A stretch of 62,328 nt of DNA. Origin: Spirochaetia bacterium (GTDB lineage: Bacteria; Spirochaetota; Leptospiria; Leptospirales; Leptonemataceae). Positions 52,609-62,055 of this stretch are shown in pieces. Where the stretch lies: assembly GCA_021413825.1 (NCBI GenBank), contig JAIOPQ010000026.1:1-62328 (forward strand), read 5' to 3'. The position numbers and the translations under genes were made by a program. The stretch's first letter is position 1; every line of letters begins with the position of its first letter. The notes under the pieces were generated by a model that was not told where the DNA came from, searched no databases, and was given only the letters and a program-made list of their open reading frames with translations.

Positions 52609-52654
52609 TCACAGTTCGGACGTTAGGCGAAGTTTTAGGAACCAGGTAATACCT

Positions 52655-52678
52655 CCAGAAGTTGGTGACAACTTCTGG
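52655..52678 (+). promoter_or_regulatory. Perfect hairpin in the rpoB-rpoC intergenic region
   Basis: CCAGAAGTTG (52655-52664) and CAACTTCTGG (52669-52678) form a 10-base perfect stem with a GTGA loop, extended by one T-A pair. There is no T-run, and the rpoC ribosome site (AGGAG at about 52688) follows 10 bases after it, so transcription termination is unlikely. It may be an mRNA processing or translation-control element. Confidence 0.7.
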
Positions 52679-52701
52679 AAGGAAGTCAGGAGCAACAGTA
52701 C

Positions 52702-55700
52702 ATGGCAAGTGTTAGCATAAGCGATTTCGAATCAATCCGCATCCAGCTCGCATCACCCGATCGCATCCGCGATTGGTCCTACGGTGAAGTTAAGAAGCCG
52801 GAAACCATTAACTACAGGACTCTCCGGCCGGAGCGTGATGGTCTTTTCTGCGAGCGCATTTTTGGAACTACCAAGGACTGGGAATGCTACTGCGGAAAGT
52901 TCAAGTCGATCCGCTACAAAGGCGTAATTTGCGATCGTTGTGGGGTAGAAGTAACTCACAGTAAGGTTCGTCGCGAGCGCATGGGCCATGTAGAGCTTGC
53001 AACTCCAGTTGCACACATCTGGTATTATAGAAGCGTTCCATCGCGCATGGGCCTGCTGCTCAACCTTACAATCAACCAGCTAAAGAGCATTCTGTACTTT
53101 GAAAAGTATGTGATTGTAGATGCGGGTGATTCAGGCCGCGACAAGGGCGAACTGATTGATGAAGAAGAATATCATGAGTACCTGGACGAGTACGGCGATA
53201 AGTTTGTAGCAATGATTGGTGGCGATGCAATCAAAGAAATGCTCGCACGCATTGACGTTGACGCTGAGATCCGGGAAATCCGCGCCAAAATCCAGGAAAA
53301 AGGAAAGATCACGGATCGCCGTTTCCTGAAACGCCTCGAAGTTCTCGAAGCGCTCCGCGAATCTGGAAACCGTCCAGAGTGGATGATGCTCGAAGCAATT
53401 CCTGTAATTCCACCAGAACTGCGTCCAATGGTTCAGCTAGAAGGTGGTCGTTTTGCAACGTCTGACTTGAACGATCTATATCGTCGTGTAATCAATAGAA
53501 ACAACCGTCTAAAACGTCTCTTAGCCCTCAAGGCTCCTGAGATTATTGTAAGAAACGAAAAGCGCATGCTCCAGGAAGCTGTGGATGCGCTCTTTGATAA
53601 CAGCCGTCGTAAGCGCTCCGTAAAAGGAAAAGGGAACAGGCCACTTAAATCACTTTCAGACATGCTGAAAGGTAAGACCGGTCGTTTCCGTCAAAACCTC
53701 CTAGGTAAGCGCGTGGATTATTCCGGACGGACTGTAATTGTAATCGGACCGGATCTGAAGTTTCATCAAATGGGCCTACCAAAGAAGATGGCTCTCGAAC
53801 TCTTCAAGCCATTCATCATGAAGCGCCTTGTGGATCTCGAACTTGCTCCAAACATCAAGTCTGCAAAGAAGAAAGTAGAAAACGAAGAGAAAGAAGTTTT
53901 CGAAGCTCTGGAAGAAGTGATCAAGGAACATCCAGTAATGCTCAACCGTGCGCCAACGCTCCACCGCCTGGGTATACAAGCCTTCCTCCCGGTTCTAGTA
54001 GAAGGAAAAGCAATCAAACTGCATCCGCTCGTCTGTCATGCGTTCAACGCTGACTTTGACGGGGATCAGATGGCAATTCACGTCCCGCTGTCGCCTAAGG
54101 CGCAACTGGAAGCGTGGCTGCTCATGCTTTCTCCGCACAACCTTCTGAATCCGGCGAACGGTGCTCCAGTCTGCGCACCTACGCAGGATATGGTTCTTGG
54201 AATCTATATTCTGACTTCACAACTCGCAGGTGATGTTGGTGAAGGGAAAGTCTTCTCTGATCTGGATGAGATCATGTATGCGATCAGCGTAAATGCTGTT
54301 GGTCTGCGTGCTAAGATTTCTGTCCTTCGCGGCGAGAAAATGATTCAGACTACTCCGGGACGCGTTCTATTTAATGCCACGCTTCCTGAAGGTTATCCGT
54401 ACGTGAATCGCCCGGTTTCTGATAAAGAAGTAAACCGGATTATCGCAGACGTATACGACAAGCATGGAGTTGCACATGCCGTTGCGATGCTTGATCGCGT
54501 CAAAGAACTCGGGTTCCATTACGCTACAATCTTTGCTCCGTCGATTTCGATTTCTGATATTCGTGTTTCTCCAAAGAAAGCAGATCTGATTAACACTGCT
54601 AACAAAGAAGTAACCGACGTTCAAAAAGCGCACAAGAACGGCGTAATTACAAACGACGAACGCTATAAAAAGGTAATTGAGATCTGGACTCGCACAAATG
54701 AGCTGATTACTGAATCCATGTTCACAGAACTGGAAAAGGATCAAAGAGGGTTCAATCCAATCTACATCATGGCGCAATCGGGAGCGCGCGGTTCCAAACA
54801 GCAAATTCGTCAGCTGGCAGGTATGCGCGGTCTGATGGCTCGTCCTTCTGGCGAGATCATTGAACTTGCGATTCGTTCCAACTTCCGTGAAGGTCTGGGT
54901 GTTCTGGAATTCTTCATTTCAACGCACGGTGCACGTAAAGGTCTCGCGGATACGGCTCTTAAAACAGCTGATGCGGGTTACCTGACTCGTCGTCTGGTTG
55001 ATATTTCACAGGATGTGATCATTACTGAAGTGGATTGCGGCACAGAACAGGGTGTGCGTCTGCGCGCAGTTAAAGAGGGCGAGAAAACCATTGTATCCAT
55101 GGGCGATCGCGTGTTTGGTCGGGTGACGGCTGAAGACGTTTGTGATCCAGTTACTTCTATTGTTGTAATTCCTAAGGGTAGCCTTCTCGACAAGGCAGCC
55201 ACTGCAAAGATCAACAGTATGGGCATCGACAGCATCTTTATTCGTTCCGCACTCACCTGCGAAACCAGATACGGAATTTGTACTCAGTGCTATGGCATGG
55301 ATTTGGCGCGCCTCAAGCCAGTTGAGCTGGGTGAAGCGACAGGGATCATTGCGGCCCAATCGATTGGTCAGCCTGGAACTCAGCTGACGATGCGTACGTT
55401 CCACGTGGGTGGAGTTGCGACTAACGTTCAGGTTAAAGAAAGCACATACAAGCTCCCCTATGAATCATTGATTCTGGCCGTGGGCGGAAAGACCGTGGTG
55501 AATCCGCAAAAGCAAACCGTGTTTGTAAACCGCGGAAATATCAACGCCTGCCGCGTAAGCCAGATCATGAACGCCGGCGACCTCATCAACATGCGTGTTG
55601 AAAAAGGTCAGGCCGTGGTTCCGGGTGAAGTAATTGCCAGCGGTTACGCAGGCGAAGAAAAATCTGTAACTGCGGATAGCCAGGGAACCATTGAGATTCG

Positions 55701-56913
55701 TGACGGCAAGTTCATGATTCTTGGTGAGCAGACCACCATTCCAATCAAGGCCGGTGCGGCAATTGTAGTCGCGGCAGGTCAACTGCTCGATAAAAACGAA
55801 ACGCTGGCAACTTTCGATCCGTTTAACGACGTTGTGATTGCTGAGCAGGGCGGTAACGTTCAACTTCAAGATATTGTTGAGGGCAAGAACCTCAAGAAAG
55901 ATGAAGAAGGAAACTTCCGAATCGCTGAATACAAACGTGAACGTCTCTCTCCGCGCATCGTTGTCGGTGGCGTGGAATACACTGTACCTCTGAATTCACT
56001 GCTACTCGTTAAAGACGGACAGAAAATCGAGCCAGGAAGTATCCTGCTTAAGATTACTTCCGGCGTTGAGAAAACCCGTGATATTACCGGTGGTCTGCCG
56101 CGCGTTGAAGAACTCTTCGAGGCACGTCGTCCAAAAGATGCATCAACTCTGGCTGAAATCGATGGTCGTATCGAAGACTTCAACGAGGTTGTTAAAGAGA
56201 AGAAAATTCTCTACATTGTTCCTGATAGCGAAGAGCAAGATCGTGTTAAAGTTTCCATCCCAGTTTACAAACGCGTTCGGGTTCGCCATGGCGATTATGT
56301 AAAAGCTGGCGATCAGCTGGATGAAGGAACACTCGATCCGCATGACATTCTTCGAATTAAAGGAATCAATGCTCTGCATGAATTCCTGATTTATGAAGTG
56401 CAAGAAGTGTATCGTCTGCAAGGCGTTTACATCAATGATAAGCACATCGAAATCATTGTGCGCCAGATGCTTCGTAAGATCGAAGTGGAAGATCCAGGTG
56501 ATACAAACTTTGTTGGGCATCAGCAGGTGGATCGCTTCGCATTCCGCGAAGAGAATGAGCGTGTAGTTCAAGAGGGTGGGGTACCGGCAACGGCTCGCCA
56601 GATTCTCCTTGGAATCACTCGCGCTTCACTGAATACTGATTCGTTTATCTCTGCCGCTTCCTTCCAGGAAACCACAAAGGTTCTAACCGATGCGGCTATC
56701 AAAGGTAAGAAAGATGCGCTCCTCGGTCTCAAAGAGAATGTGATTATTGGTCATCTGATTCCTGCTGGAACAGGACTAAAGCATTACAGAACGATCGAGA
56801 TTTTCAGAGAAACCTACGGGGACATTCAGCGTTCGCAGAAAGAAAAAGAAGAAGCTGCAGCGCGCGCACTCCTTGGACAACTGAAAGCAGACGCTCAAAC
56901 TTCAGGCGGTTGA
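52702..56913 (+). CDS. rpoC: DNA-directed RNA polymerase subunit beta'
   Basis: RpoC of 1403 residues. The N-terminal zinc ribbon has Cys in [20 protein letters not shown]. The active-site motif NADFDGDQ places the magnesium-binding Asp at 451, 453 and 455. The second zinc region is in [20 protein letters not shown], and the trigger-loop zone follows in [20 protein letters not shown]. Ends [20 protein letters not shown]. The ribosome site AGGAG precedes the ATG. In Leptospira rpsL normally follows directly; here about 5.1 kb of other genes intervenes. A strong terminator follows. Confidence 0.98.
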   Translation: MASVSISDFESIRIQLASPDRIRDWSYGEVKKPETINYRTLRPERDGLFCERIFGTTKDWECYCGKFKSIRYKGVICDRCGVEVTHSKVRRERMGHVELATPVAHIWYYRSVPSRMGLLLNLTINQLKSILYFEKYVIVDAGDSGRDKGELIDEEEYHEYLDEYGDKFVAMIGGDAIKEMLARIDVDAEIREIRAKIQEKGKITDRRFLKRLEVLEALRESGNRPEWMMLEAIPVIPPELRPMVQLEGGRFATSDLNDLYRRVINRNNRLKRLLALKAPEIIVRNEKRMLQEAVDALFDNSRRKRSVKGKGNRPLKSLSDMLKGKTGRFRQNLLGKRVDYSGRTVIVIGPDLKFHQMGLPKKMALELFKPFIMKRLVDLELAPNIKSAKKKVENEEKEVFEALEEVIKEHPVMLNRAPTLHRLGIQAFLPVLVEGKAIKLHPLVCHAFNADFDGDQMAIHVPLSPKAQLEAWLLMLSPHNLLNPANGAPVCAPTQDMVLGIYILTSQLAGDVGEGKVFSDLDEIMYAISVNAVGLRAKISVLRGEKMIQTTPGRVLFNATLPEGYPYVNRPVSDKEVNRIIADVYDKHGVAHAVAMLDRVKELGFHYATIFAPSISISDIRVSPKKADLINTANKEVTDVQKAHKNGVITNDERYKKVIEIWTRTNELITESMFTELEKDQRGFNPIYIMAQSGARGSKQQIRQLAGMRGLMARPSGEIIELAIRSNFREGLGVLEFFISTHGARKGLADTALKTADAGYLTRRLVDISQDVIITEVDCGTEQGVRLRAVKEGEKTIVSMGDRVFGRVTAEDVCDPVTSIVVIPKGSLLDKAATAKINSMGIDSIFIRSALTCETRYGICTQCYGMDLARLKPVELGEATGIIAAQSIGQPGTQLTMRTFHVGGVATNVQVKESTYKLPYESLILAVGGKTVVNPQKQTVFVNRGNINACRVSQIMNAGDLINMRVEKGQAVVPGEVIASGYAGEEKSVTADSQGTIEIRDGKFMILGEQTTIPIKAGAAIVVAAGQLLDKNETLATFDPFNDVVIAEQGGNVQLQDIVEGKNLKKDEEGNFRIAEYKRERLSPRIVVGGVEYTVPLNSLLLVKDGQKIEPGSILLKITSGVEKTRDITGGLPRVEELFEARRPKDASTLAEIDGRIEDFNEVVKEKKILYIVPDSEEQDRVKVSIPVYKRVRVRHGDYVKAGDQLDEGTLDPHDILRIKGINALHEFLIYEVQEVYRLQGVYINDKHIEIIVRQMLRKIEVEDPGDTNFVGHQQVDRFAFREENERVVQEGGVPATARQILLGITRASLNTDSFISAASFQETTKVLTDAAIKGKKDALLGLKENVIIGHLIPAGTGLKHYRTIEIFRETYGDIQRSQKEKEEAAARALLGQLKADAQTSGG

Positions 56914-56958
56914 TCGCCGGAAATTCTTTCCGCGAGAAGCGCGGAACAATAACGGGAA

Positions 56959-56988
56959 GGGATTTCGTGAAAGCGGAATCCCTTTTTT
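56959..56988 (+). terminator. Rho-independent terminator after rpoC
   Basis: GGGATTTCG (56959-56967) pairs with CGGAATCCC (56974-56982), with one G-U pair and a 6-base loop, followed by TTTTTTG. A smaller stem TTCCGCG/CGCGGAA (56928-56946) precedes it. Together they end the core transcription unit before the heat-shock genes. Confidence 0.88.
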
Positions 56989-57214
56989 GTTGGGAGCCCG
57001 ATTGTATATCGAACGGAATTTCAGAGCGCGTTGCGCGAATGATCCAGTCTCATCCGCAAAAATTCCGATGCGTCTTAACAGTCTGAGTAATGCCACTCAA
57101 CTGCCGACTTGCAAAGTGCTCGCCCTTGCATGTCATTTTGGCATGTCGCGTGATATTTCTGTCAGTCCCTTCTGCTAAAGTCGTCACAGCAGGGCGGATT
57201 TTCAAATTCGAAAA

Positions 57215-57230
57215 TGGCACGCCTCTTGCT
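57215..57230 (+). promoter_or_regulatory. Sigma-54 promoter of the hsp20 operon
   Basis: TGGCACG-CCTC-TTGCT matches the -24/-12 consensus (TGGCACG N4 TTGCW) at every conserved base. The essential GG (57216-57217) and GC (57228-57229) are separated by exactly 10 bases. The predicted start is near 57241 and the leader then contains GGAGGA before the first hsp20 ATG at 57277. Direct repeats GCATGTC at 57128 and 57141 may be the activator site. Confidence 0.85.
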
Positions 57231-57276
57231 CTTTGCCTTCCATTGATTCCAGAAAATTCAATGGAGGATAGAACAT

Positions 57277-57702
57277 ATGCAACTTAGATACCGAGACCCG
57301 CTAACCAGTTTGATGGACATCCAGAGGGCATTCGATTCTGTCTGGGAGAGTCCGTTTTTTGGGAATTCCATTTCTGCCAGGGGCGCATATCCGCCGATCA
57401 ACCTCTTTGAAGGGAATGAGGGAAAGGGTGTTGTTGTGGTGACAGAGATTCCGGGCACCAGCAAAGATCAGATCAAAGTGAGCTATCAGAACAAGACGCT
57501 TACGATCGAGGGTGACATTCCGTCCAGGGATAGAAAAGGGGCGCACAGAATCGAAAGACGAAGCGGCAGATTTTCGCGCAGAATCAATCTACCATTTAGA
57601 GTGAAGGCTGACGAGATCAAGGCCGAATATGCGGACGGAATTCTGTCCATTCATCTGGCGAAAGCAGAAGAAGAGATGCCGAAGTCGATTACAATCCAAT
57701 AA
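57277..57702 (+). CDS. Small heat-shock protein Hsp20, first copy
   Basis: Alpha-crystallin-type chaperone of 141 residues that binds unfolding proteins without ATP. The N-terminal arm is LTSLMDIQRAFDSVWESPFF. The crystallin domain runs from about 45 to 130 with VVVVTEIPGTSKDQIKVSYQ, followed by the family signature FSRRINLPFRVKADEIKAEY and ADGILSIHLAKAEE. It ends with PKSITIQ, an IxI/V-like tail. Strong ribosome site GGAGGA. The second hsp20 gene begins 11 bases downstream, so both share the sigma-54 promoter and the following terminator. Confidence 0.93.
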   Translation: MQLRYRDPLTSLMDIQRAFDSVWESPFFGNSISARGAYPPINLFEGNEGKGVVVVTEIPGTSKDQIKVSYQNKTLTIEGDIPSRDRKGAHRIERRSGRFSRRINLPFRVKADEIKAEYADGILSIHLAKAEEEMPKSITIQ

Positions 57703-57713
57703 GGAGGCGCACA

Positions 57714-58112
57714 ATGGAACTTTTCAAAAGGAAAACTACCGAACCAAAGGCAAAAGAAGAAAAGAAGGAAGCTATGACGCATCAGACCCGGTACTATACA
57801 CCTCCGGCGGACATCTTCGAGAATGACGAATCTATCACGCTCGAGCTTGAGGTTCCCGGTGTATCGAAGGATCAAGTTTCCATTTCCCTGGAAAAGGGAG
57901 TTTTAGAGATCGATGGAAAAATCGATCCAAAGCGTTACGATGGGTTTGTTCCTCTCTACACTGAATACGGAGTAGGCCATTACTTCAGGCGCTTTGAAGT
58001 CAGTGATGCGATCGCATCTGACAAGATAAGCGCATCGATGCAAGATGGCGTTTTAACCATCGTCCTTCCTCGGGCGGAAGCGGCAAAGCCCAGAAAAATC
58101 GAGATTGCATGA
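57714..58112 (+). CDS. Small heat-shock protein Hsp20, second copy
   Basis: Alpha-crystallin protein of 132 residues, paralogue of the preceding one. Its N-terminal arm is short, Lys/Glu-rich and unlike that of the first copy (KRKTTEPKAKEEKKEAMTHQ). The crystallin core is ESITLELEVPGVSKDQVSIS followed by LEKGVLEIDGKIDP, then GHYFRRFEVSDAIASDKISA and MQDGVLTIVLPRAEAAKPRK. A ribosome site GGAGG precedes the ATG. Tandem Hsp20 pairs often form hetero-oligomers. A UUCG-loop terminator follows directly. Confidence 0.93.
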   Translation: MELFKRKTTEPKAKEEKKEAMTHQTRYYTPPADIFENDESITLELEVPGVSKDQVSISLEKGVLEIDGKIDPKRYDGFVPLYTEYGVGHYFRRFEVSDAIASDKISASMQDGVLTIVLPRAEAAKPRKIEIA

Positions 58113-58119
58113 TAGCCGC

Positions 58120-58153
58120 AACCAGGCATTCTTCGGAATGCCTGGTTTTTTCT
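58120..58153 (+). terminator. Rho-independent terminator after hsp20 pair
   Basis: AACCAGGCATTC (58120-58131) pairs perfectly with GAATGCCTGGTT (58136-58147) around a TTCG tetraloop and is followed by TTTTCTTTC. This is an ideal terminator for the hsp20 transcript. Confidence 0.95.
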
Positions 58154-58212
58154 TTCTTTGGGTTGTGTTCACTAAATGGCGGGGAGAGAGAAAGGTAAGC
58201 AGGTCGTGTTGA

Positions 58213-60372
58213 TTGGATATGGACAAGGCCTGGAATTCATACATGCGCCTCGTCAGACTTGCTCTCCTTTCTTTTGCGTTACTCTCAACTGCAGATGTAG
58301 TTGCGGAGGCGCTCGCGGTTCCTGAAAAGGCCGATTCGCTGCCGCTCCTCACCTATATCCAGTTCAAGCCTGAAACACCAGATATGGTGGGTAAATCTCC
58401 GCGGGAAATTGATGCGAGCAGTGGCTGGCAAAGTGCACAGGGCGACCTGGATTTTGGTTTTACATCTACGGTATATTGGTTCCGCTTTTCTTTGCGCACA
58501 GCCAGAGCGCGTCGCATTGTGCTCATGGCGGACGCAGCCATTTCACGTTTGGTATTGTACAGGCTCAATGGCGGTGCGTCGCATCAAAACGGAGATACGG
58601 ATGAATCGCATGACTTGAGTTTGGAAGCTCGCGCCAATCCGGATGTTGTACGGCACAGACGCCCGGCCGTAGAACTGGAATTGTCACCAGGTGAAACGCG
58701 TATTCTACTGCGTATGCAGAACGAGCAGCTTTCACGCATGCCGTTGACCCTGTGGGATGCTCGAACGTTCTATGAGTTTAGAACCGGCGAAACTCTAATC
58801 TTCGGCTTGTTTTTTGGAGCTGTGGGTGCCATAGCTCTCTACAACCTTCTCATGTTTGTTTCTACGCGGGAAACGCCATACGGTGTTTACGTATTCTACG
58901 CCGCGATGGCCCTCTGTTATTCTGCAGCATTCCAGGGATTTCACATTGTTCTTTTGCCCTGGTTGGGCGAGTACTGGCTTGTACGGAGCGTGATTCTCTT
59001 TGTGTGTTTGTTCGGGGCGGGGATGAACTGGTTTGCCCAGAGTTTTTTGCAGACGCGTATTCACGCGCCCGGCATGAATCGTCTGCACATTGGTCTTGCC
59101 TTGCTGGCCACGGCAACCGGTGTTTTGAGCACGCTGCCGTTTCTGCCGGCGTATCCTTTGCTCCACATCATTGCTGGTCTTGCTATTCTAACGGTCGCTT
59201 CCATGCTTGCGTCGGGTTGGATTGTCTGGAAGCGAGGATTCAAGCCGGCTCGTTTCTATGTTCTTGCAATTGCTCTGTTTGTTTTGGGAGCTTTTGCGAA
59301 CTCGCTGCGAATCTGGGGAGTTATTCCGCACAGTTTCTGGATTCAGCATGGCGTGCAGGCCGGGATTTTTGCAGAAATGATTCTATTGTCGCTGGCACTC
59401 TCCGACAGAATCAATACACTAAAGAAGTCGCTCGAGAAGAACCTTAGCGAAATTGCTCTGGCCCGCGAAGTAATTGCAACCTCGGAAAAGAAGTATCGAG
59501 TTCTTGTGGAAGACACCTCTGATCTTATTTTCTCCACGGATCTTTCGGGCAGAATCCTTTCGATGAATCATGCCTCGCGAAAACTGCTGGGTCATTCGCC
59601 GGCAGAGCTGCGAGGACAATTCCTTTACTCTCTCCTCCATGAAGCTGCCCGCGAATCCCAGGGATACGACCTGATGCGTCTTCGTGATGCGGTTCAACAA
59701 ATCGGCAATTCTGCGCTGCAAACGCGCGTCCGTTTTTCGTCTAAGACGGGTGAGCCTGTCAGTCTGGCTCTGCGCCTCGAGCGGATTGGGACGGAAGCAG
59801 GAGAGGGAATTGCCGATGGGCTCATCCTGGGAAAGGCATCGCTGGATATGGATGACGTGCTTGCTCCATGTGTCACTGCAGAACACGGAAGCTACACGAT
59901 AGAAAACTATCTCAGTCTCTCAGATCTGGTGCACCAGCGCATCACGCGCAGCCTTACTCGCTATTTTGATCGTGACAGCTGTGATGAGATTACCATGGTT
60001 TTGCGCGAAATGCTGATCAATGCAATTGAGCACGGGAATCTGGAAATCACATACCAGGAAAAGACGGATGCACAGCGAGATGGCACTTATATGCAACTCA
60101 TTCGGGAACGTCAAAAGGTGGAACCCTTCAAGAGCAGACGCGTTAAAGTTGAGTTCTCGCTCAATCAGCGGCGCATCTGGTTTCGTATTTCTGATGAAGG
60201 GCATGGCTTTGATCACGAAGCGATGCGTATCGGAGAGGAGCAACGTCTCCGCTCACTACAAGAATCCCACGGCCGCGGAATCGCCCTGGCTCGTGCTTTG
60301 TTTGATGTTGTGCGTTACAATGCAAAGGGAAACTCCGTTGTCCTGGCCAAACTGACGGGCAAAGGACACTGA
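58213..60372 (+). CDS. 7TMR-DISM sensor with PAS and HATPase (anti-sigma kinase-like) domains
   Basis: The 719-residue protein has a signal sequence (LVRLALLSFALLSTADVVAE), a 7TMR-DISM extracellular domain (about 45-185, STVYWFRFSLRTARARRIVL), and seven membrane helices to about residue 400 (GLFFGAVGAIALYNLLMFVS). A coiled linker and PAS (RVLVEDTSDLIFSTDLSGRI) follow. The C-terminal ATPase domain has VLREMLINAIEHGNLEI (N box), DEGHGFDH and SHGRGIALARALFD (G boxes). There is no His-kinase dimerisation box, and the ATPase resembles RsbW/SpoIIAB anti-sigma kinases. It likely transmits an external signal to partner switching. Start is TTG 58213; ATG 58219 is equally possible. The phosphatase gene ends 4 bases away on the other strand. 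Confidence 0.85.
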   Translation: MDMDKAWNSYMRLVRLALLSFALLSTADVVAEALAVPEKADSLPLLTYIQFKPETPDMVGKSPREIDASSGWQSAQGDLDFGFTSTVYWFRFSLRTARARRIVLMADAAISRLVLYRLNGGASHQNGDTDESHDLSLEARANPDVVRHRRPAVELELSPGETRILLRMQNEQLSRMPLTLWDARTFYEFRTGETLIFGLFFGAVGAIALYNLLMFVSTRETPYGVYVFYAAMALCYSAAFQGFHIVLLPWLGEYWLVRSVILFVCLFGAGMNWFAQSFLQTRIHAPGMNRLHIGLALLATATGVLSTLPFLPAYPLLHIIAGLAILTVASMLASGWIVWKRGFKPARFYVLAIALFVLGAFANSLRIWGVIPHSFWIQHGVQAGIFAEMILLSLALSDRINTLKKSLEKNLSEIALAREVIATSEKKYRVLVEDTSDLIFSTDLSGRILSMNHASRKLLGHSPAELRGQFLYSLLHEAARESQGYDLMRLRDAVQQIGNSALQTRVRFSSKTGEPVSLALRLERIGTEAGEGIADGLILGKASLDMDDVLAPCVTAEHGSYTIENYLSLSDLVHQRITRSLTRYFDRDSCDEITMVLREMLINAIEHGNLEITYQEKTDAQRDGTYMQLIRERQKVEPFKSRRVKVEFSLNQRRIWFRISDEGHGFDHEAMRIGEEQRLRSLQESHGRGIALARALFDVVRYNAKGNSVVLAKLTGKGH

Positions 60373-60375
60373 CAA

Positions 60376-61845
60376 CTATGCGGGCTTTCCGATTTCCATG
60401 GCAACCATTGTGATATCGTCTTCTGCTGATTGATTGGCGCCAAATGTTCTCAGCTGATTCATCAGGATGGCAGGGATCTCTGAAATGGGATGTCCGGTGT
60501 TCTCGCGAAGTAGTCGGAAGAATTCCTCTTCACCAAACAAACCGCCGTCGACGGCGCGATACTCAACGATTCCGTCGGTGTAAAGGTAAAGTCTGTCACC
60601 AGGAACGAGGTCAACCGTGGTCTCTGCATATTCCAGCCGCGAAATAATTCCGATTGGTTTGCCTCCGGCTTTTATTTCTGACAGCTCGCCATTTCTGACA
60701 AGCAATGGCGATGGATGTCCGGCTGAAGCAAATCTGAACGTGTTTTCTTCGCGATCAAAGATTCCAAGGAGCGCCGTCAGGAAAAACCCGCGAAACGAAC
60801 GACTGACTAGAACTTCATTCACAGCGGCAAGGCATGCTCCGGGATGTCGTCGGTCCAGCCGTTCCATCGACATGCGAAAGATGGCGGCCAGGAATGCACT
60901 TGAAACGCCATGCCCGCTAACATCTGCAACCATCAGTTCTACAAACCGACCATCCTGGCGCACGTCATATAGATCACCGCCCACCTTGTCGAGGGGTACA
61001 TAAAGCGCAGCAAATTCAAGACCAGAAATGCTCGGCAGTTTTTCCGGTAGAAGGCGCACGTGAATATTACGGGCAAGATCCAGATCTTTCTCGATGAGCG
61101 AGTTGCGTACGCGAAGTTCTGCTTCCTGGCTTGCAACGGTCTGAAGCAGGCGCTGAGACTCGCGCAGCAGAACCTCGTTTCTTTTGACGAAGTGCCAGCA
61201 GATCATGTGCACAGTTGCAAGACCAATCCCGACCAGGAATGCGAAAATGAACAACTCAAACCAGGTGCCACCAACCACTCCGGGTCGCAGAATGTTTACG
61301 GATGGCAAGACACCCACAAGCACGAGACTGCTGGCCAGGACATAATGGGCAAAAGACGAAATCGCAACGTAGAGCGAATACTTTCTGTTCTCGATAGTGG
61401 TGCCTATGGCGGTAAATGTGAAATATCCGGCCATGAGCGGCGAGGCCAGGCTGCCTGTTAATAGAAGCGCCATGGTTGTAATTGTGAGATCAAGGGTTGC
61501 AGGAACATAGCCCGACCACCAATGGTTCTTCTCGATCAGAATTTCAGTTTCGATCAGTAGTATCCACGCAATCGAGAATGTCAGGTGAATCACGTTTCCG
61601 TAAAAGAAAACGCTCGGTGCCGATTGGCTCCATGTGAGCCAGACCAGGAAAACCGAGAGCGCGATGCGAAGGAGATTCAATGGCCTATATTTTTCGACCG
61701 ATGCAACCTTTCCCCGTTCCCTCACGTCGGCAAATGTTCGGTAACGATCATCCGCGGCAAGAGTTTGGCGATCAGGCGGGTTTTCCGGATTCCGTGCCTG
61801 CTCCAGGCATTGCAAGGGACATAATCCGTCTTTGGCCGAATGCAT
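60376..61845 (-). CDS. Membrane SpoIIE/RsbU-type PP2C phosphatase
   Basis: The frame is open from 61989, but the ATG at 61845 (with AGG seven bases upstream) is the more natural start, giving 489 residues. Six hydrophobic segments occupy about 60-225 (LNLLRIALSVFLVWLTWSQS, MAGYFTFTAIGTTIENRKYS). A coiled coil follows (LLRESQRLLQTVASQEAELR), then the SpoIIE domain with LPEKLPSISGLEFAALYVPL, VGGDLYDVRQDG, MVADVSGHGVSSAFLAAI, GHPSPLLVRNG, LYLYTDGIVE and the closing SAEDDITMVAM. All metal Asp residues are present. Such phosphatases activate anti-anti-sigma factors. It is convergent with the sensor/ATPase gene and divergent from rpsL. Confidence 0.88.
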   Translation of the reverse strand: MHSAKDGLCPLQCLEQARNPENPPDRQTLAADDRYRTFADVRERGKVASVEKYRPLNLLRIALSVFLVWLTWSQSAPSVFFYGNVIHLTFSIAWILLIETEILIEKNHWWSGYVPATLDLTITTMALLLTGSLASPLMAGYFTFTAIGTTIENRKYSLYVAISSFAHYVLASSLVLVGVLPSVNILRPGVVGGTWFELFIFAFLVGIGLATVHMICWHFVKRNEVLLRESQRLLQTVASQEAELRVRNSLIEKDLDLARNIHVRLLPEKLPSISGLEFAALYVPLDKVGGDLYDVRQDGRFVELMVADVSGHGVSSAFLAAIFRMSMERLDRRHPGACLAAVNEVLVSRSFRGFFLTALLGIFDREENTFRFASAGHPSPLLVRNGELSEIKAGGKPIGIISRLEYAETTVDLVPGDRLYLYTDGIVEYRAVDGGLFGEEEFFRLLRENTGHPISEIPAILMNQLRTFGANQSAEDDITMVAMEIGKPA

Positions 61846-62055
61846 TTTTGAACCTGGGCGTGGAAACCGATTGTCAGTCGGGCGGCCCCTGAATTTTATG
61901 GCGATGCGTGTTTCGGGCCGGGTGCCCGGCGGGCAAGTTGCTCCGCAAAACGACGATGCAATACTGCGCTCCACAGGATGGGGTCGCAAGTTCAGAGTCC
62001 TTTAGAAAAACGCTGAATTTTTTTTCGGTTATTTATAACCGGCAGGGAGTATATT

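Noticed and set aside
61917-61930. GCCGGG-TG-CCCGGC palindrome between the phosphatase gene and rpsL
   Set aside because: Too short and GC-biased to assign as an operator; no T-run for a terminator.
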